From the NCBI GenBank assembly GCA_947584775.1, contig CANPWT010000018.1, positions 1 to 17,292 on the forward strand: a stretch of DNA of 17,292 bases. The letters are read 5' to 3'. The notes under the pieces are model-generated. The model did no database searches. It worked only from the letters and a program-made list of their open reading frames with translations, and was not told the DNA's origin. This DNA is from an uncultured Clostridia bacterium (GTDB lineage Bacteria; Bacillota; Clostridia; Christensenellales; UBA1242). The position numbers and the translations under genes were made by a program. This document shows, piece after piece, positions 7,085 through 13,305 of the stretch (within the stretch, counting starts at the first letter, position 1; every line of letters starts with the position of its first letter).

Positions 7085-7124
7085 TTTTTGCGTATTTTAG
7101 CATAAATACAAAAATACGCAAAAA
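7085..7124. repeat. Perfect 14-bp inverted repeat upstream of the alcohol dehydrogenase operon
   Basis: The arms TTTTTGCGTATTTT (7085-7098) and AAAATACGCAAAAA (7111-7124) are exact reverse complements with a 12-base spacer. The inner arm stops about one base from the ribosome binding site AGGAG (7079-7083). It could be a repressor operator, or an mRNA hairpin that affects ribosome access. Confidence 0.7.
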
Positions 7125-7149
7125 ATAATTTAGTATATTTTTTTAACTG

Positions 7150-7172
7150 ATACAATTTAATTAAATTTGTAT
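7150..7172. promoter_or_regulatory. AT-rich near-palindrome, candidate operator
   Basis: ATACAA...TTTGTAT with inner TTTAATTAAA forms a near-perfect dyad (one-base indel between the arms). It sits about 25 bases upstream of the 14-bp inverted repeat. The ACAATT/AATTTGT style recalls MarR/OhrR-type operators. No confident promoter could be placed here; a weak TTGTAT-17-TAAATT pair overlaps the region. Confidence 0.4.
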
Positions 7173-7223
7173 TACTATTTTACATTTTTCGATGTTTTTT
7201 GCGCGTTTTTAATTTTGCATAAC

Positions 7224-7250
7224 AAAAAAAGCAGGTTTGCCCGCTTTTTT
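7224..7250 (-). terminator. Intrinsic terminator after thrS
   Basis: On the minus strand, AAAAAAGCGGG and CCTGCTTTTTT pair (one G-T wobble) around CAAA and run into T. The hairpin begins at the thrS stop codon and also separates thrS from the alcohol dehydrogenase operon. Confidence 0.88.
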
Positions 7251-8553
7251 ATTGTTTGTTTGCAATTACATTGTTTAACATTTTTTCAAACTCGTCAAAC
7301 GACATAGAAACAGTATCTTTGCTGCCACGTTCACGCACGGCGACACTGCCCTCAGATGATTCTTTATCGCCCAAAACTAAAATGTATGGCGTTTTTTCCA
7401 TTACTGCGTTGCGGATTTTTTTGCCTACGCTTTCGTTGGTTACATCTGCGCTGACCCTAATTTTATTTAGGCGCAGTTTGGCTTCTATTTGTTTTGCGTA
7501 GTCGATATTTTTTTCACTTACAGTTAAAAGTTTAACCTGAACAGGGTTTAGCCAAACAGGCAAATTGCCCTTAGTTTCTTCAAGCAAAAAGGCGACAAAC
7601 CTATCTAGTGAACCAAATATTGCACGGTGAATTACAACCGGGCGCACACGCATGTTTTGCTCGTTGGTGAATTCAAGTTCGAACCTTTCTGGCAACTGAT
7701 AGTCTAATTGCACGGTGGAAAGCGTTACATCATGCCCGATTGCAGATTTAACTTGAACGTCAATTTTAGGGCCGTAAAAAGCGGCTTCGCCTTTGGCCTC
7801 GTAGAATTTAGCGCCACTGCTTTGTAAAATTTCACGCAGGGCGTTTTCACTTTTAACCCAAAGTTCGTCATTGCCAAAATATTTTTCCGCATTGTTTTCA
7901 TCGCGAAGAGATAACCTAAATGTGTAATTTTTAAAGCCAAAATCTTTGTATGCATCTAAAATTAAGTTGATAACGTTTTGAATTTCTTGCTTAATTTGGT
8001 CTGGGCGGCAGAAAATATGTGCGTCATTTTGGGTAAAGGCGCGCGCACGCTCTATGCCACACAAGTTTCCGCTTGCTTCAAACCTAAAATCGTTGGCAAT
8101 TTCTGCAATGCGAATTGGTAAATCCTTATAGGAATGCATAAAACTTTTGTAAATCATCATATGATGTGGGCAGTTCATTGGGCGCAAAACATATGTTTCG
8201 TTATCGCGCTTCATGCTTGGGAACATATCCTCTTGATAATGCTCCCAATGGCCGGAAGTTTTATACAGGTTAATCGAGCCAAGCGAAGGCGTCATAACGT
8301 GTTGATAGCCAAGGGACAATTCTTTGTCCATAATATAATCGCTTAGCGCACGGCGCAACAAAAAGCCATTAGGAAGCCAAATAGGAAGCCCTTTGCCAAT
8401 AAGGTCATGCATCATAAATATTTCAAGATCCTTGCCCAATTTTCTATGGTCACGCTGTTTTGCTTCTTCTTCTAGGCGCAAGCATTCTTTAAGGTCCTCT
8501 TTATTTAAAAAGCCATAAACATAAACGCGGGTTAGCATTTTATTTTTTTTCAC
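7249..8553 (-). CDS. thrS: Threonyl-tRNA synthetase, catalytic and anticodon-binding part (downstream half of a frameshifted thrS)
   Basis: This 434-residue ORF holds the class II aminoacylation core and anticodon-binding domain. Visible: AKQRDHRKLGKDLEIFM (about 31-47); RPMNCPHHMM (about 124-133) with the zinc cysteine Cys128; the motif 2 region FRFEASGN, then RAFTQNDAHIF (about 171-181) with zinc His179; motif 3 around VIHRAIFGSLDRFVAFL; and the C-terminal domain (VQVKLLTVSEKNIDYAKQIE, TPYILVLGDKE). It begins at a GTG that is almost certainly not a real start: homologous proteins run through SEKNKML without a break, and the upstream half reads into this point in another frame. Removing one A from the run at 8543-8550 fuses the halves into 580 residues. 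See the companion entry and the frameshift entry. Confidence 0.93.
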   Translation of the reverse strand: MKKNKMLTRVYVYGFLNKEDLKECLRLEEEAKQRDHRKLGKDLEIFMMHDLIGKGLPIWLPNGFLLRRALSDYIMDKELSLGYQHVMTPSLGSINLYKTSGHWEHYQEDMFPSMKRDNETYVLRPMNCPHHMMIYKSFMHSYKDLPIRIAEIANDFRFEASGNLCGIERARAFTQNDAHIFCRPDQIKQEIQNVINLILDAYKDFGFKNYTFRLSLRDENNAEKYFGNDELWVKSENALREILQSSGAKFYEAKGEAAFYGPKIDVQVKSAIGHDVTLSTVQLDYQLPERFELEFTNEQNMRVRPVVIHRAIFGSLDRFVAFLLEETKGNLPVWLNPVQVKLLTVSEKNIDYAKQIEAKLRLNKIRVSADVTNESVGKKIRNAVMEKTPYILVLGDKESSEGSVAVRERGSKDTVSMSFDEFEKMLNNVIANKQ

Positions 8554-8992
8554 TGCCGCGCCAATATGCCCCGCTTACCCTATTTATTTTAAAACTAAAT
8601 CCACGCAAAAATTTTGTGTTTTCAACGTGCGGGCCACGGCAAAGGTCGTAAAAATCATCACCTGTATAATACACGGTAATTTTTTCATCCGCTGGCAAAT
8701 CGCAAATAAGTTCGGTTTTATATGGCTCGGAAGCAAAAAGTTTTAGCGCCTCTTTTTTGCTTACTTCTTTGCGGACAAAATCCTCATTTTTATTAATGAT
8801 TTCACGCATTTTATCTTCAATTTTGGCAAAATCATCCTGATTGATGTTAAGGTTGTCAAAATCGTAATAAAAACCATTGTCTATTGCCGGACCAATGGCC
8901 AATTTTACATTTGGATACAATGCCTTTATTGCCTTTGCCAAAATATGGCTCATGCTGTGGCGATACATTTTCTGTTTTTCTTCGTTTTCCAT
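8540..8992 (-). CDS. thrS: Threonyl-tRNA synthetase, N-terminal editing domain (upstream half of a frameshifted thrS; no TGS domain)
   Basis: A 150-residue ORF containing the second additional (SAD) editing domain that removes serine mischarged on tRNA-Thr. The zinc/editing residues are present: His12 and His16 in RHSMSHILA, Cys118 and His122 in DLCRGPHVENT. Also typical are LAIGPAIDNGFYYDFD (about 31-46) and VSGAYWRGSE. The ATG (8990-8992) has TAGGAG in front, and only nine residues precede the editing domain, so the usual N-terminal TGS domain of about 60 residues is absent. The frame ends at TAA (8540-8542) directly after the A8 run, where relatives continue NKML. The T-box leader lies directly upstream. 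Confidence 0.92.
   Translation of the reverse strand: MENEEKQKMYRHSMSHILAKAIKALYPNVKLAIGPAIDNGFYYDFDNLNINQDDFAKIEDKMREIINKNEDFVRKEVSKKEALKLFASEPYKTELICDLPADEKITVYYTGDDFYDLCRGPHVENTKFLRGFSFKINRVSGAYWRGSEKK
8543..8550 (-). other. A8 homopolymer frameshift site within thrS
   Basis: The coding strand reads GAA AAA AAA TAA in the upstream frame. With seven A instead of eight it would read GAA AAA AAT AAA ATG (E K N K M), the expected protein. The span from 7249 to 8992 is 1744 bases, one more than 581 codons. The change needed is +1 (or -2) in ribosome terms, or loss of one A in the transcript. Confidence 0.9.
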
Positions 8993-9222
8993 AATTTACT
9001 CCTATAAACAAAAAACCTTGCAAAAATAACTTGCAAGGGACGATTTTTAAACCGTGGTTCCACCCTAATTGATGATTAACACCCACTTTATTTACTAGAA
9101 TTCACTAGCGTTGACCTAATTGGTGGTTTCATTTGCCATCTTATTGTGCCAATTTCAGCCGGCAGGCACTCTCTGTAAACAGGGTTAGCAAACTACTTGT
9201 CCAACTAATAATCTATTTAGAT
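8993..9222 (-). promoter_or_regulatory. T-box leader of thrS, ACC (threonine) specifier
   Basis: On the minus strand, TAGTTGG and CCAATTA pair to form the base of Stem I. Above them lies a specifier loop with AGTA on the 5' side and GAA-ACC-A on the 3' side, placing the specifier ACC (Thr) at 9125-9127. The T-box core AGGGTGGAACCACGG lies at 9052-9066. The terminator CCTTGCAA/TTGCAAGG with a following T run is at 9011-9038. Uncharged tRNA-Thr would pair with the specifier and the T-box and favour read-through into thrS. Confidence 0.95.
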
Positions 9223-9228
9223 GTGTTT

Positions 9229-9257
9229 ATTTTATAATATCTTTTTTGTTTTGTCAA
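9229..9257 (-). promoter_or_regulatory. Sigma-A promoter of thrS
   Basis: TTGACA (9252-9257), 17-base spacer, TAAAAT (9229-9234); predicted start near 9222. The -35 box begins directly after the stop codon of the preceding small gene. Confidence 0.85.
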
Positions 9258-9548
9258 CTAAATATTGTAGCCTTTGGTTAAATAATAATTTAAATATTTT
9301 TCGGCTGCTTTGTCGCCATTATATTTATCATATAAGGTGGAATCGAAGCCATCATCGCTAGATAGGTCAATTAAAAGTGTTCTGCCGCGCAAATAATTAA
9401 ATGTTTTATCTTTCTTTAACAAGGTTTCCGCTTCGGTTAAGGTCATATCGTTAGTGTCCCCTAACAAAATGCCTAAGCCGTGCATCACTGCATTGTTATA
9501 TAGAACCATTAAAACTTCTGCTTTGGTTAATCCGTTATAATTTATCAT
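9258..9548 (-). CDS. Small hypothetical protein, 96 residues, resembling phage-associated proteins
   Basis: No function recognised. The protein begins NYNGLTKAEVLMVLYNNAVMHGLG, followed by MTLTEAETLLKK, FNYLRGRTLLIDLSSDD, and LYDKYNGDKAAEKYL. From memory, this order (KAEVL..LYN, then G-G-L, MT..EAE.LL, YL.GR....DLS.D, LYD..NG..AAE) is shared by a family of short hypothetical proteins common in Firmicutes phages and mobile regions; a search is needed to confirm. It is acidic, soluble and without signal peptide. GGAG lies five bases before the ATG. It has its own promoter (9564-9591) and sits alone between the ytxC-like gene and thrS, a place where these two are adjacent in Bacillus, which suggests an insertion. 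Confidence 0.8.
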   Translation of the reverse strand: MINYNGLTKAEVLMVLYNNAVMHGLGILLGDTNDMTLTEAETLLKKDKTFNYLRGRTLLIDLSSDDGFDSTLYDKYNGDKAAEKYLNYYLTKGYNI

Positions 9549-9563
9549 TTTTACTCCGTTGTT

Positions 9564-9591
9564 AGTTTATCATAAATTTAAAAATAGTCAA
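9564..9591 (-). promoter_or_regulatory. Promoter of the 96-residue hypothetical gene
   Basis: TTGACT (9586-9591), 16-base spacer, TAAACT (9564-9569). It overlaps the 3' end of the ytxC-like gene by a few bases at its upstream side. Confidence 0.6.
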
Positions 9592-9595
9592 CTTT

Positions 9596-10363
9596 TTAAT
9601 TTAAAATTTTATTTTTGGGCATAAAAATACGCAATCTGTTTGTAAAAACATTGCTTAAAAAACTTACAGCCTCGTTGTTAACATCCTCATTTAAATACAC
9701 ATCTACATAATTTGGGCAGGAATTAAGCACGTTTGTAATTAAATCGAGCGCGCTGGTGCATTCGGCAATTTTTTGAATTTGCGCGTTTTTATTTTTCATA
9801 TTATAAATGCTAACATTTTCGCCCTTGATTACCACTTTAACCTTGTAAACAATGCTATCCATTGTGTTTATTAAAAAGCGTATAACATCCACAAAAGTGG
9901 CCGAATTAAACATAGTTAGGTTGTCGCTGCTTAGCGTTGCCAAATTATTCCAATGCTTTTTTAGTGGGGCTAACCTAAACTCTAAAAAACTATCAATAAA
10001 AAAAGTTTGGTTAAAAAGCAATATTTTTTTAAGTGCAGCCTCGTCCGTAGACTTGTCAAAGAGAGATAAAACCTTAATGTATGCATTAAAAGCAAGGGTT
10101 TGATTTAGCGGGTTGGAAATATGTTTTTTTAAATAGTCAACTTTGTAAATAGACTCGATATAATCTATAATTATATCACGCAAAATAGCCTCGCATGGCT
10201 CGATAAATTTTTCATCACACGCAAAAAGAAGATAAGCAAAGTTATTATCGCTAAAACTTGTTACAATAGTTTTGCAAAAGTCAATTTTGGTTTGTATGTT
10301 TGCATGCAAAAACTCTATAATTTCCTTTTTTTTAACCCCGGCTGCAAGGGCTATCTCTCTCAT
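9596..10363 (-). CDS. ytxC: YtxC-like putative sporulation protein
   Basis: A 255-residue protein without membrane segments. The middle part, FFIDSFLEFRLAPLKKHW (about 122-139), followed by FVDVIRFLINTMDS (about 156-169), resembles the F..FRLK.Y and F..LL.YF pattern of the YtxC family. The C-terminal stretch YVDVYLNEDVNNEAVSFLSNVFTNRLRIFMP (about 220-250, split here for reading) fits the family's final alpha/beta unit. YtxC is a protein of unknown mechanism found in spore formers. Synteny adds support: in Bacillus subtilis ytxC neighbours thrS, and infC-rpmI-rplT is nearby, as here. The identity is weaker than for the other named genes. AGAGG precedes the ATG (10361-10363). No clear promoter was found in the 117-base divergent gap. 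Confidence 0.6.
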   Translation of the reverse strand: MREIALAAGVKKKEIIEFLHANIQTKIDFCKTIVTSFSDNNFAYLLFACDEKFIEPCEAILRDIIIDYIESIYKVDYLKKHISNPLNQTLAFNAYIKVLSLFDKSTDEAALKKILLFNQTFFIDSFLEFRLAPLKKHWNNLATLSSDNLTMFNSATFVDVIRFLINTMDSIVYKVKVVIKGENVSIYNMKNKNAQIQKIAECTSALDLITNVLNSCPNYVDVYLNEDVNNEAVSFLSNVFTNRLRIFMPKNKILN

Positions 10364-10434
10364 AAATACCTCTATCTTATCATATGCACTAATTTAAAAA
10401 ATAATCTCTAAATTTACAAGTTTAAAAATTAAGT

Positions 10435-10464
10435 TTGTACAAATTTTAAATTATGTCATATTAT
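10435..10464 (+). promoter_or_regulatory. Candidate promoter of the small plus-strand gene
   Basis: TTGTAC (10435-10440), 18-base spacer, TATTAT (10459-10464). The -35 box overlaps a perfect palindrome TTTGTACAAA (10434-10443). The ribosome binding site follows within 10 bases of the -10 box, so the leader would be very short. Confidence 0.45.
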
Positions 10465-10480
10465 GGAATAAAGGATTGTT

Positions 10481-10615
10481 ATGTATAATTTTTATTTTCG
10501 CTCAGGCTGTTATGATTATGTTAGAGTTAGCAATTTAAGTTTAGTTGATTTTCAGGCAGAAACCTTTTTTGAATACAACCCATTAAATTGCCCATGCGGT
10601 TATTATTTAGATTAA
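10481..10615 (+). CDS. Small protein of 44 residues with a CPCG motif; the only plus-strand gene seen
   Basis: No family recognised. The ORF encodes a 44-residue protein that starts MYNFYFRSGCYDYVRVSNLS and ends NPLNCPCGYYLD, with three cysteines (10, 37, 39) and many aromatic residues. Support for a real gene: AAGGA five bases before the ATG, a possible promoter at 10435-10464, and a strong bidirectional terminator beginning right at its stop codon. It lies in the gap between a divergent ytxC-like gene and a convergent methyltransferase gene, with nothing else on that strand. A CPC arrangement could bind metal or take part in disulfide exchange; this is speculation. It may have been missed by gene callers because of its size. 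Confidence 0.55.
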   Translation: MYNFYFRSGCYDYVRVSNLSLVDFQAETFFEYNPLNCPCGYYLD

Positions 10616-10645
10616 AAAAACAAGGCTAACCTTGTTAATTTTTTA
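10614..10645. terminator. Bidirectional terminator between convergent genes
   Basis: AACAAGG (10619-10625) and CCTTGTT (10630-10636) form a 7-bp stem around CTAA, with A7 on one side and AATTTTTT on the other. It serves both the plus-strand small gene and the minus-strand methyltransferase gene, whose stop codon lies in the stem. Confidence 0.85.
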
Positions 10646-11231
10646 TGGCTTGCAATATATAATAACCTTTGTTGCGATTTAATATTGTAACTTGGTTAAA
10701 CAATGTGTTTAAATAGTTTTTTAAACTTTCCATGCCATGGTCCTTGCGGATGACCAAAACCAACTCCCCGCCCGGTTTTAAATGATTATATGCGCCTTCC
10801 ATTAACTGAAAAAGCAATTTTTTGCCCGTTTTTATTGGCGGGTTAGATATAATAAAATCGAACTGATTTTTTACATTTGAAAAGCCATCGCTTACATAGG
10901 CTTTTGCGTTTTTCACGCCGTTATTTGCGAGGTTGAAATTAGTTAACTCCACCGCAGTTTGGTTAATATCAACCAACTCCATGTTAACATCAAACAATTT
11001 GCACATTGTGATGCCAATAACGCCCAGCCCGCAGCCTAAATCTAGCCCATTTCCGCTAAAACGGCATTGTTTTTGAACAGTTTCTAAAAGGGAGCGAGTG
11101 CCCTCGTCTATTTTATTTTTAGAAAAGATGTTATCGCAACTTTTAAGGTTTAGCATGTAGTTTAAAATGTTGTCTGTAAAAGTAAAATAATCAGACGCCA
11201 AATGCGGTTTATTTATAAAATAATGTTGCAT
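10635..11231 (-). CDS. Class I SAM-dependent methyltransferase, RsmC/YbxB-like (methyltransferase small domain)
   Basis: A 198-residue methyltransferase. Motif I is LDLGCGLGVIGI (about 63-74); the acidic end of strand 2 is VDINQTAVELTNFN; motif IV is ISNPPIKTGK (about 128-137), the NPP(I) form used for methylation of nucleic-acid amino groups; and LKPGGELVLVIRK (about 151-163) follows. The N-terminal HYFINKPHLASDYFTFTD and FSKNKIDEGTRSLLE match short Firmicutes homologues of 16S rRNA G1207 methyltransferase RsmC. The rRNA target is inferred. The ATG lies one base after the stop of the upstream small membrane gene and has no ribosome binding site of its own, so translation probably depends on re-initiation. 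Confidence 0.88.
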   Translation of the reverse strand: MQHYFINKPHLASDYFTFTDNILNYMLNLKSCDNIFSKNKIDEGTRSLLETVQKQCRFSGNGLDLGCGLGVIGITMCKLFDVNMELVDINQTAVELTNFNLANNGVKNAKAYVSDGFSNVKNQFDFIISNPPIKTGKKLLFQLMEGAYNHLKPGGELVLVIRKDHGMESLKNYLNTLFNQVTILNRNKGYYILQAIKN

Positions 11232-11232
11232 A

Positions 11233-11490
11233 TTATGCTACATAAAAGGTTGCTTCAATAGGAAGCGCAATGCAAATTAAACCAATTAAAATAAAGGCAA
11301 GCGAAAGCAAGCACAAAGTTACATATACCCTATCACTTTTAGAAATTTCATCCTGTTTTCTAACTGCTTGGGTGGTGCGTTTTGCCATCATAAAAATTGC
11401 AACACCAACAACAGCAATGCCAATACCGGCTAAAACGGTATATCTTAATAAAAATTCCAACGGATTAACAAATGATAAAATTGTGTTCAT
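11233..11490 (-). CDS. Small membrane protein, unknown function
   Basis: An 85-residue protein with two predicted membrane helices (about 14-36 and 57-80) separated by a charged, cytoplasm-like loop (KRTTQAVRKQDEISKSDR). No family recognised. AAGGAG lies nine bases before the ATG (11488-11490). It has a strong promoter of its own (11511-11539) and is directly followed by the RsmC-like methyltransferase gene, with one base between stop and start; this makes it the first gene of a two-gene unit. Nothing in the sequence suggests a shared function. Confidence 0.8.
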   Translation of the reverse strand: MNTILSFVNPLEFLLRYTVLAGIGIAVVGVAIFMMAKRTTQAVRKQDEISKSDRVYVTLCLLSLAFILIGLICIALPIEATFYVA

Positions 11491-11510
11491 ACTCTTTTAC
11501 TCCTTACATT

Positions 11511-11539
11511 ATTTTAACATAAACCATATAGTTTGTCAA
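11511..11539 (-). promoter_or_regulatory. Sigma-A promoter of the small membrane protein / methyltransferase unit
   Basis: TTGACA (11534-11539), 17-base spacer, TAAAAT (11511-11516) with a TG before the -10 box. It starts seven bases after the stop of the upstream gene, with no terminator between. Confidence 0.85.
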
Positions 11540-11545
11540 TACCCT

Positions 11546-12088
11546 TTATTTGCGTTTTTTAAAATTAGTAAGGAAATTTGTATATTTAAAAATGTAAAAA
11601 CACTTATAAAATACCGAAACCGCCATACAAACCAAAACCGCAATTAACCCAATTAACGATAAAACAGGGAAATAATTTACAAAAGCCAGGCCAAACAAGG
11701 TGTAACAATATAAAAGCATATACAAAAAGTCCACCGACTGAATAACTTTTGGCATAGCCTTATTTTTTAAGATTATTAAAAATATATTCATTAATAAATT
11801 GAATATTATAACCAACACGCCTAAAACAACATTTACTTTGTTAAGCGCAATAAACATAATTAATAAAATTGAAAGTAAAATTATGTTTTGGCTAGAATTT
11901 ATTGTGTTTAAATTTTCGTCCAGCCTATCTATAAACATCTCTTGCCAAATTTTTACAACAAGCATTATTACAACAACAAGCCCACTAGCCCAAATTACAG
12001 GCAGGCAAAATTGCGCAAAAAACAGCATTGGAATAAGCGCTAACTCTATTGCAAAGAGGATTTTATAAAATGTTAAATTGCTTTTCAT
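11546..12088 (-). CDS. Polytopic membrane protein of unknown function, directly downstream of ftsZ
   Basis: A 180-residue protein with about six predicted membrane segments (roughly 8-25, 28-46, 69-84, 86-107, 115-136, 141-163) and a basic C-terminal tail (NFLTNFKKRK). No family recognised. The ATG (12086-12088) lies one base after the ftsZ stop, and its likely ribosome binding site GAGG is formed by the codons of the last FtsZ residues, so its synthesis is tied to that of FtsZ. The only internal hydrophilic stretch is about residues 47-68 (QEMFIDRLDENLNTINSSQN). A cell division role is suggested by context only. Confidence 0.8.
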   Translation of the reverse strand: MKSNLTFYKILFAIELALIPMLFFAQFCLPVIWASGLVVVIMLVVKIWQEMFIDRLDENLNTINSSQNIILLSILLIMFIALNKVNVVLGVLVIIFNLLMNIFLIILKNKAMPKVIQSVDFLYMLLYCYTLFGLAFVNYFPVLSLIGLIAVLVCMAVSVFYKCFYIFKYTNFLTNFKKRK

Positions 12089-12089
12089 T

Positions 12090-13295
12090 TTATTTCCTCA
12101 ACTTCCTTAAAAAAGGTGGAATATCGTCTTCATTTGTAAACCTATGGTTGGAGGTTAAAGATATATCTTCTACTGTATCTTTATGCTCTTCATTTTCGAT
12201 TGGTGCATTTGGTACTGTTTCGCTTGCTTGCTCTTGGGCAGGCTGAACAGGCTCGCTAGCGCTTTCAACCGGGTTAACAAAAGGCCTAAAATCTGCCCTA
12301 TTATCTTTAAATTCCGCCTTAGGCTCTTGCCCTGCATTTTCTTTATCCTTTTCTTCAAAGCCGGTGGCGATAATTGTAACCATCGTTTCGCCCGTCATAT
12401 CGTTATTTATGTTAGCGCCAAAAATGACGTTGCAGTTATCATCCGCAACTTCTTTAACCAAATCAGCCGCCTCGTACACTTCCGACATGGTTAAATCCCT
12501 GCCGCCTGTAACATTTAGTAAAATGCCGGTTGCACCCTCTATGCTGGTTTCCAATAGTTGGCTAGTTACTGCTTGGCGCACTGCCTCGATAGTTTTGTTA
12601 GCGCCTCTGCCGCGGCCAATGCCCATGTGCGCAATGCCTTTATGGCGCATAATGGTTGCAACATCGGCGAAGTCCAAATTAATAAAGCCGGCAACTGAAA
12701 TAACCTCGCTTACGCCTTGAATTGCTTGGCGTAAAACATCATCAGCATATCTAAATGCATCAACAAAAGAAATGTCCTTTTTAAAAATGGTGTGCAATTT
12801 TTCGTTAGGGATTACAACAAGTGAGTCAACATACTCCCTCATTTCACGCAGGCCTCGTTCGGCGTTAGATGCCCTATTTTTGCCCTCGAAACTGAAAGGT
12901 TTTGTTACCACGCCAATGGTTAAAATGCCCATTTCTTTAGCAAGTTGGGCAATAACAGGCGCTGCGCCGTTACCCGTGCCACCGCCTAGGCCGGCAGTTA
13001 TAAACAACAAGTCGGTGCCTTGAAGCATCTTTTTAAGTTCTTCCTTGCTTTCTTCTGCGGCGTTTTTGCCCACATCCGGGTTCGAGCCCGCGCCCAAGCC
13101 TTTTGTGCTTTGTTTGCCAATTTGAATTATTTCGTCCGCGTTGGACATGCGCAAATCCTGCATATCGGTGTTAACCGCAACAAAATGCACACCGGTTATG
13201 CCGGCAGCCACCATACGGTTTACGGCATTGCCGCCGCCTCCGCCAACGCCAACTACTTTAATGTTACAAATATTAGTGCCAAAATTATCATCCAT
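12090..13295 (-). CDS. ftsZ: Cell division protein FtsZ
   Basis: A 401-residue tubulin-like GTPase that forms the cytokinetic ring. The GTP-binding loop region starts VVGVGGGGGNAVNRM (about 14-28); the tubulin signature GGGTGNG is at 104-110; and the T7 loop NLDFADV (206-212) carries Asn206, Asp208 and Asp211 for hydrolysis in the neighbouring subunit. A variable linker of about 70 residues rich in Glu, Pro and Ala (about 318-387) leads to the conserved C-terminal peptide DDIPPFLRKLRK (390-401), the docking site for FtsA, SepF and similar partners. AGGAGG overlaps the ftsA stop codon and lies six bases from the ATG (13293-13295). Normal length. Confidence 0.99.
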   Translation of the reverse strand: MDDNFGTNICNIKVVGVGGGGGNAVNRMVAAGITGVHFVAVNTDMQDLRMSNADEIIQIGKQSTKGLGAGSNPDVGKNAAEESKEELKKMLQGTDLLFITAGLGGGTGNGAAPVIAQLAKEMGILTIGVVTKPFSFEGKNRASNAERGLREMREYVDSLVVIPNEKLHTIFKKDISFVDAFRYADDVLRQAIQGVSEVISVAGFINLDFADVATIMRHKGIAHMGIGRGRGANKTIEAVRQAVTSQLLETSIEGATGILLNVTGGRDLTMSEVYEAADLVKEVADDNCNVIFGANINNDMTGETMVTIIATGFEEKDKENAGQEPKAEFKDNRADFRPFVNPVESASEPVQPAQEQASETVPNAPIENEEHKDTVEDISLTSNHRFTNEDDIPPFLRKLRK

Positions 13296-13305
13296 AATTA
13301 CCCTC

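Noticed and set aside
7074..7121. Longer N-terminus (16 extra residues) for the alcohol dehydrogenase
   Set aside because: The segment is read through the inverted repeat, the extra residues are not typical, and AGGAG stands five bases before the ATG at 7071-7073.
7725..7955. Minus-strand ORFs overlapping thrS in another frame (also 8856-9086)
   Set aside because: Out-of-frame shadows; the second would also cross the T-box terminator.
8540..8553. Classical programmed -1 frameshift at A AAA AAA in thrS
   Set aside because: The downstream half is in the +1 (or -2) frame; a -1 shift would meet a stop within a few codons. Slippage or an extra base explains it better.
12364..12720. Plus-strand ORF of 118 codons inside ftsZ
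   Set aside because: Antisense shadow of a strongly conserved gene; no ribosome binding site or family match.
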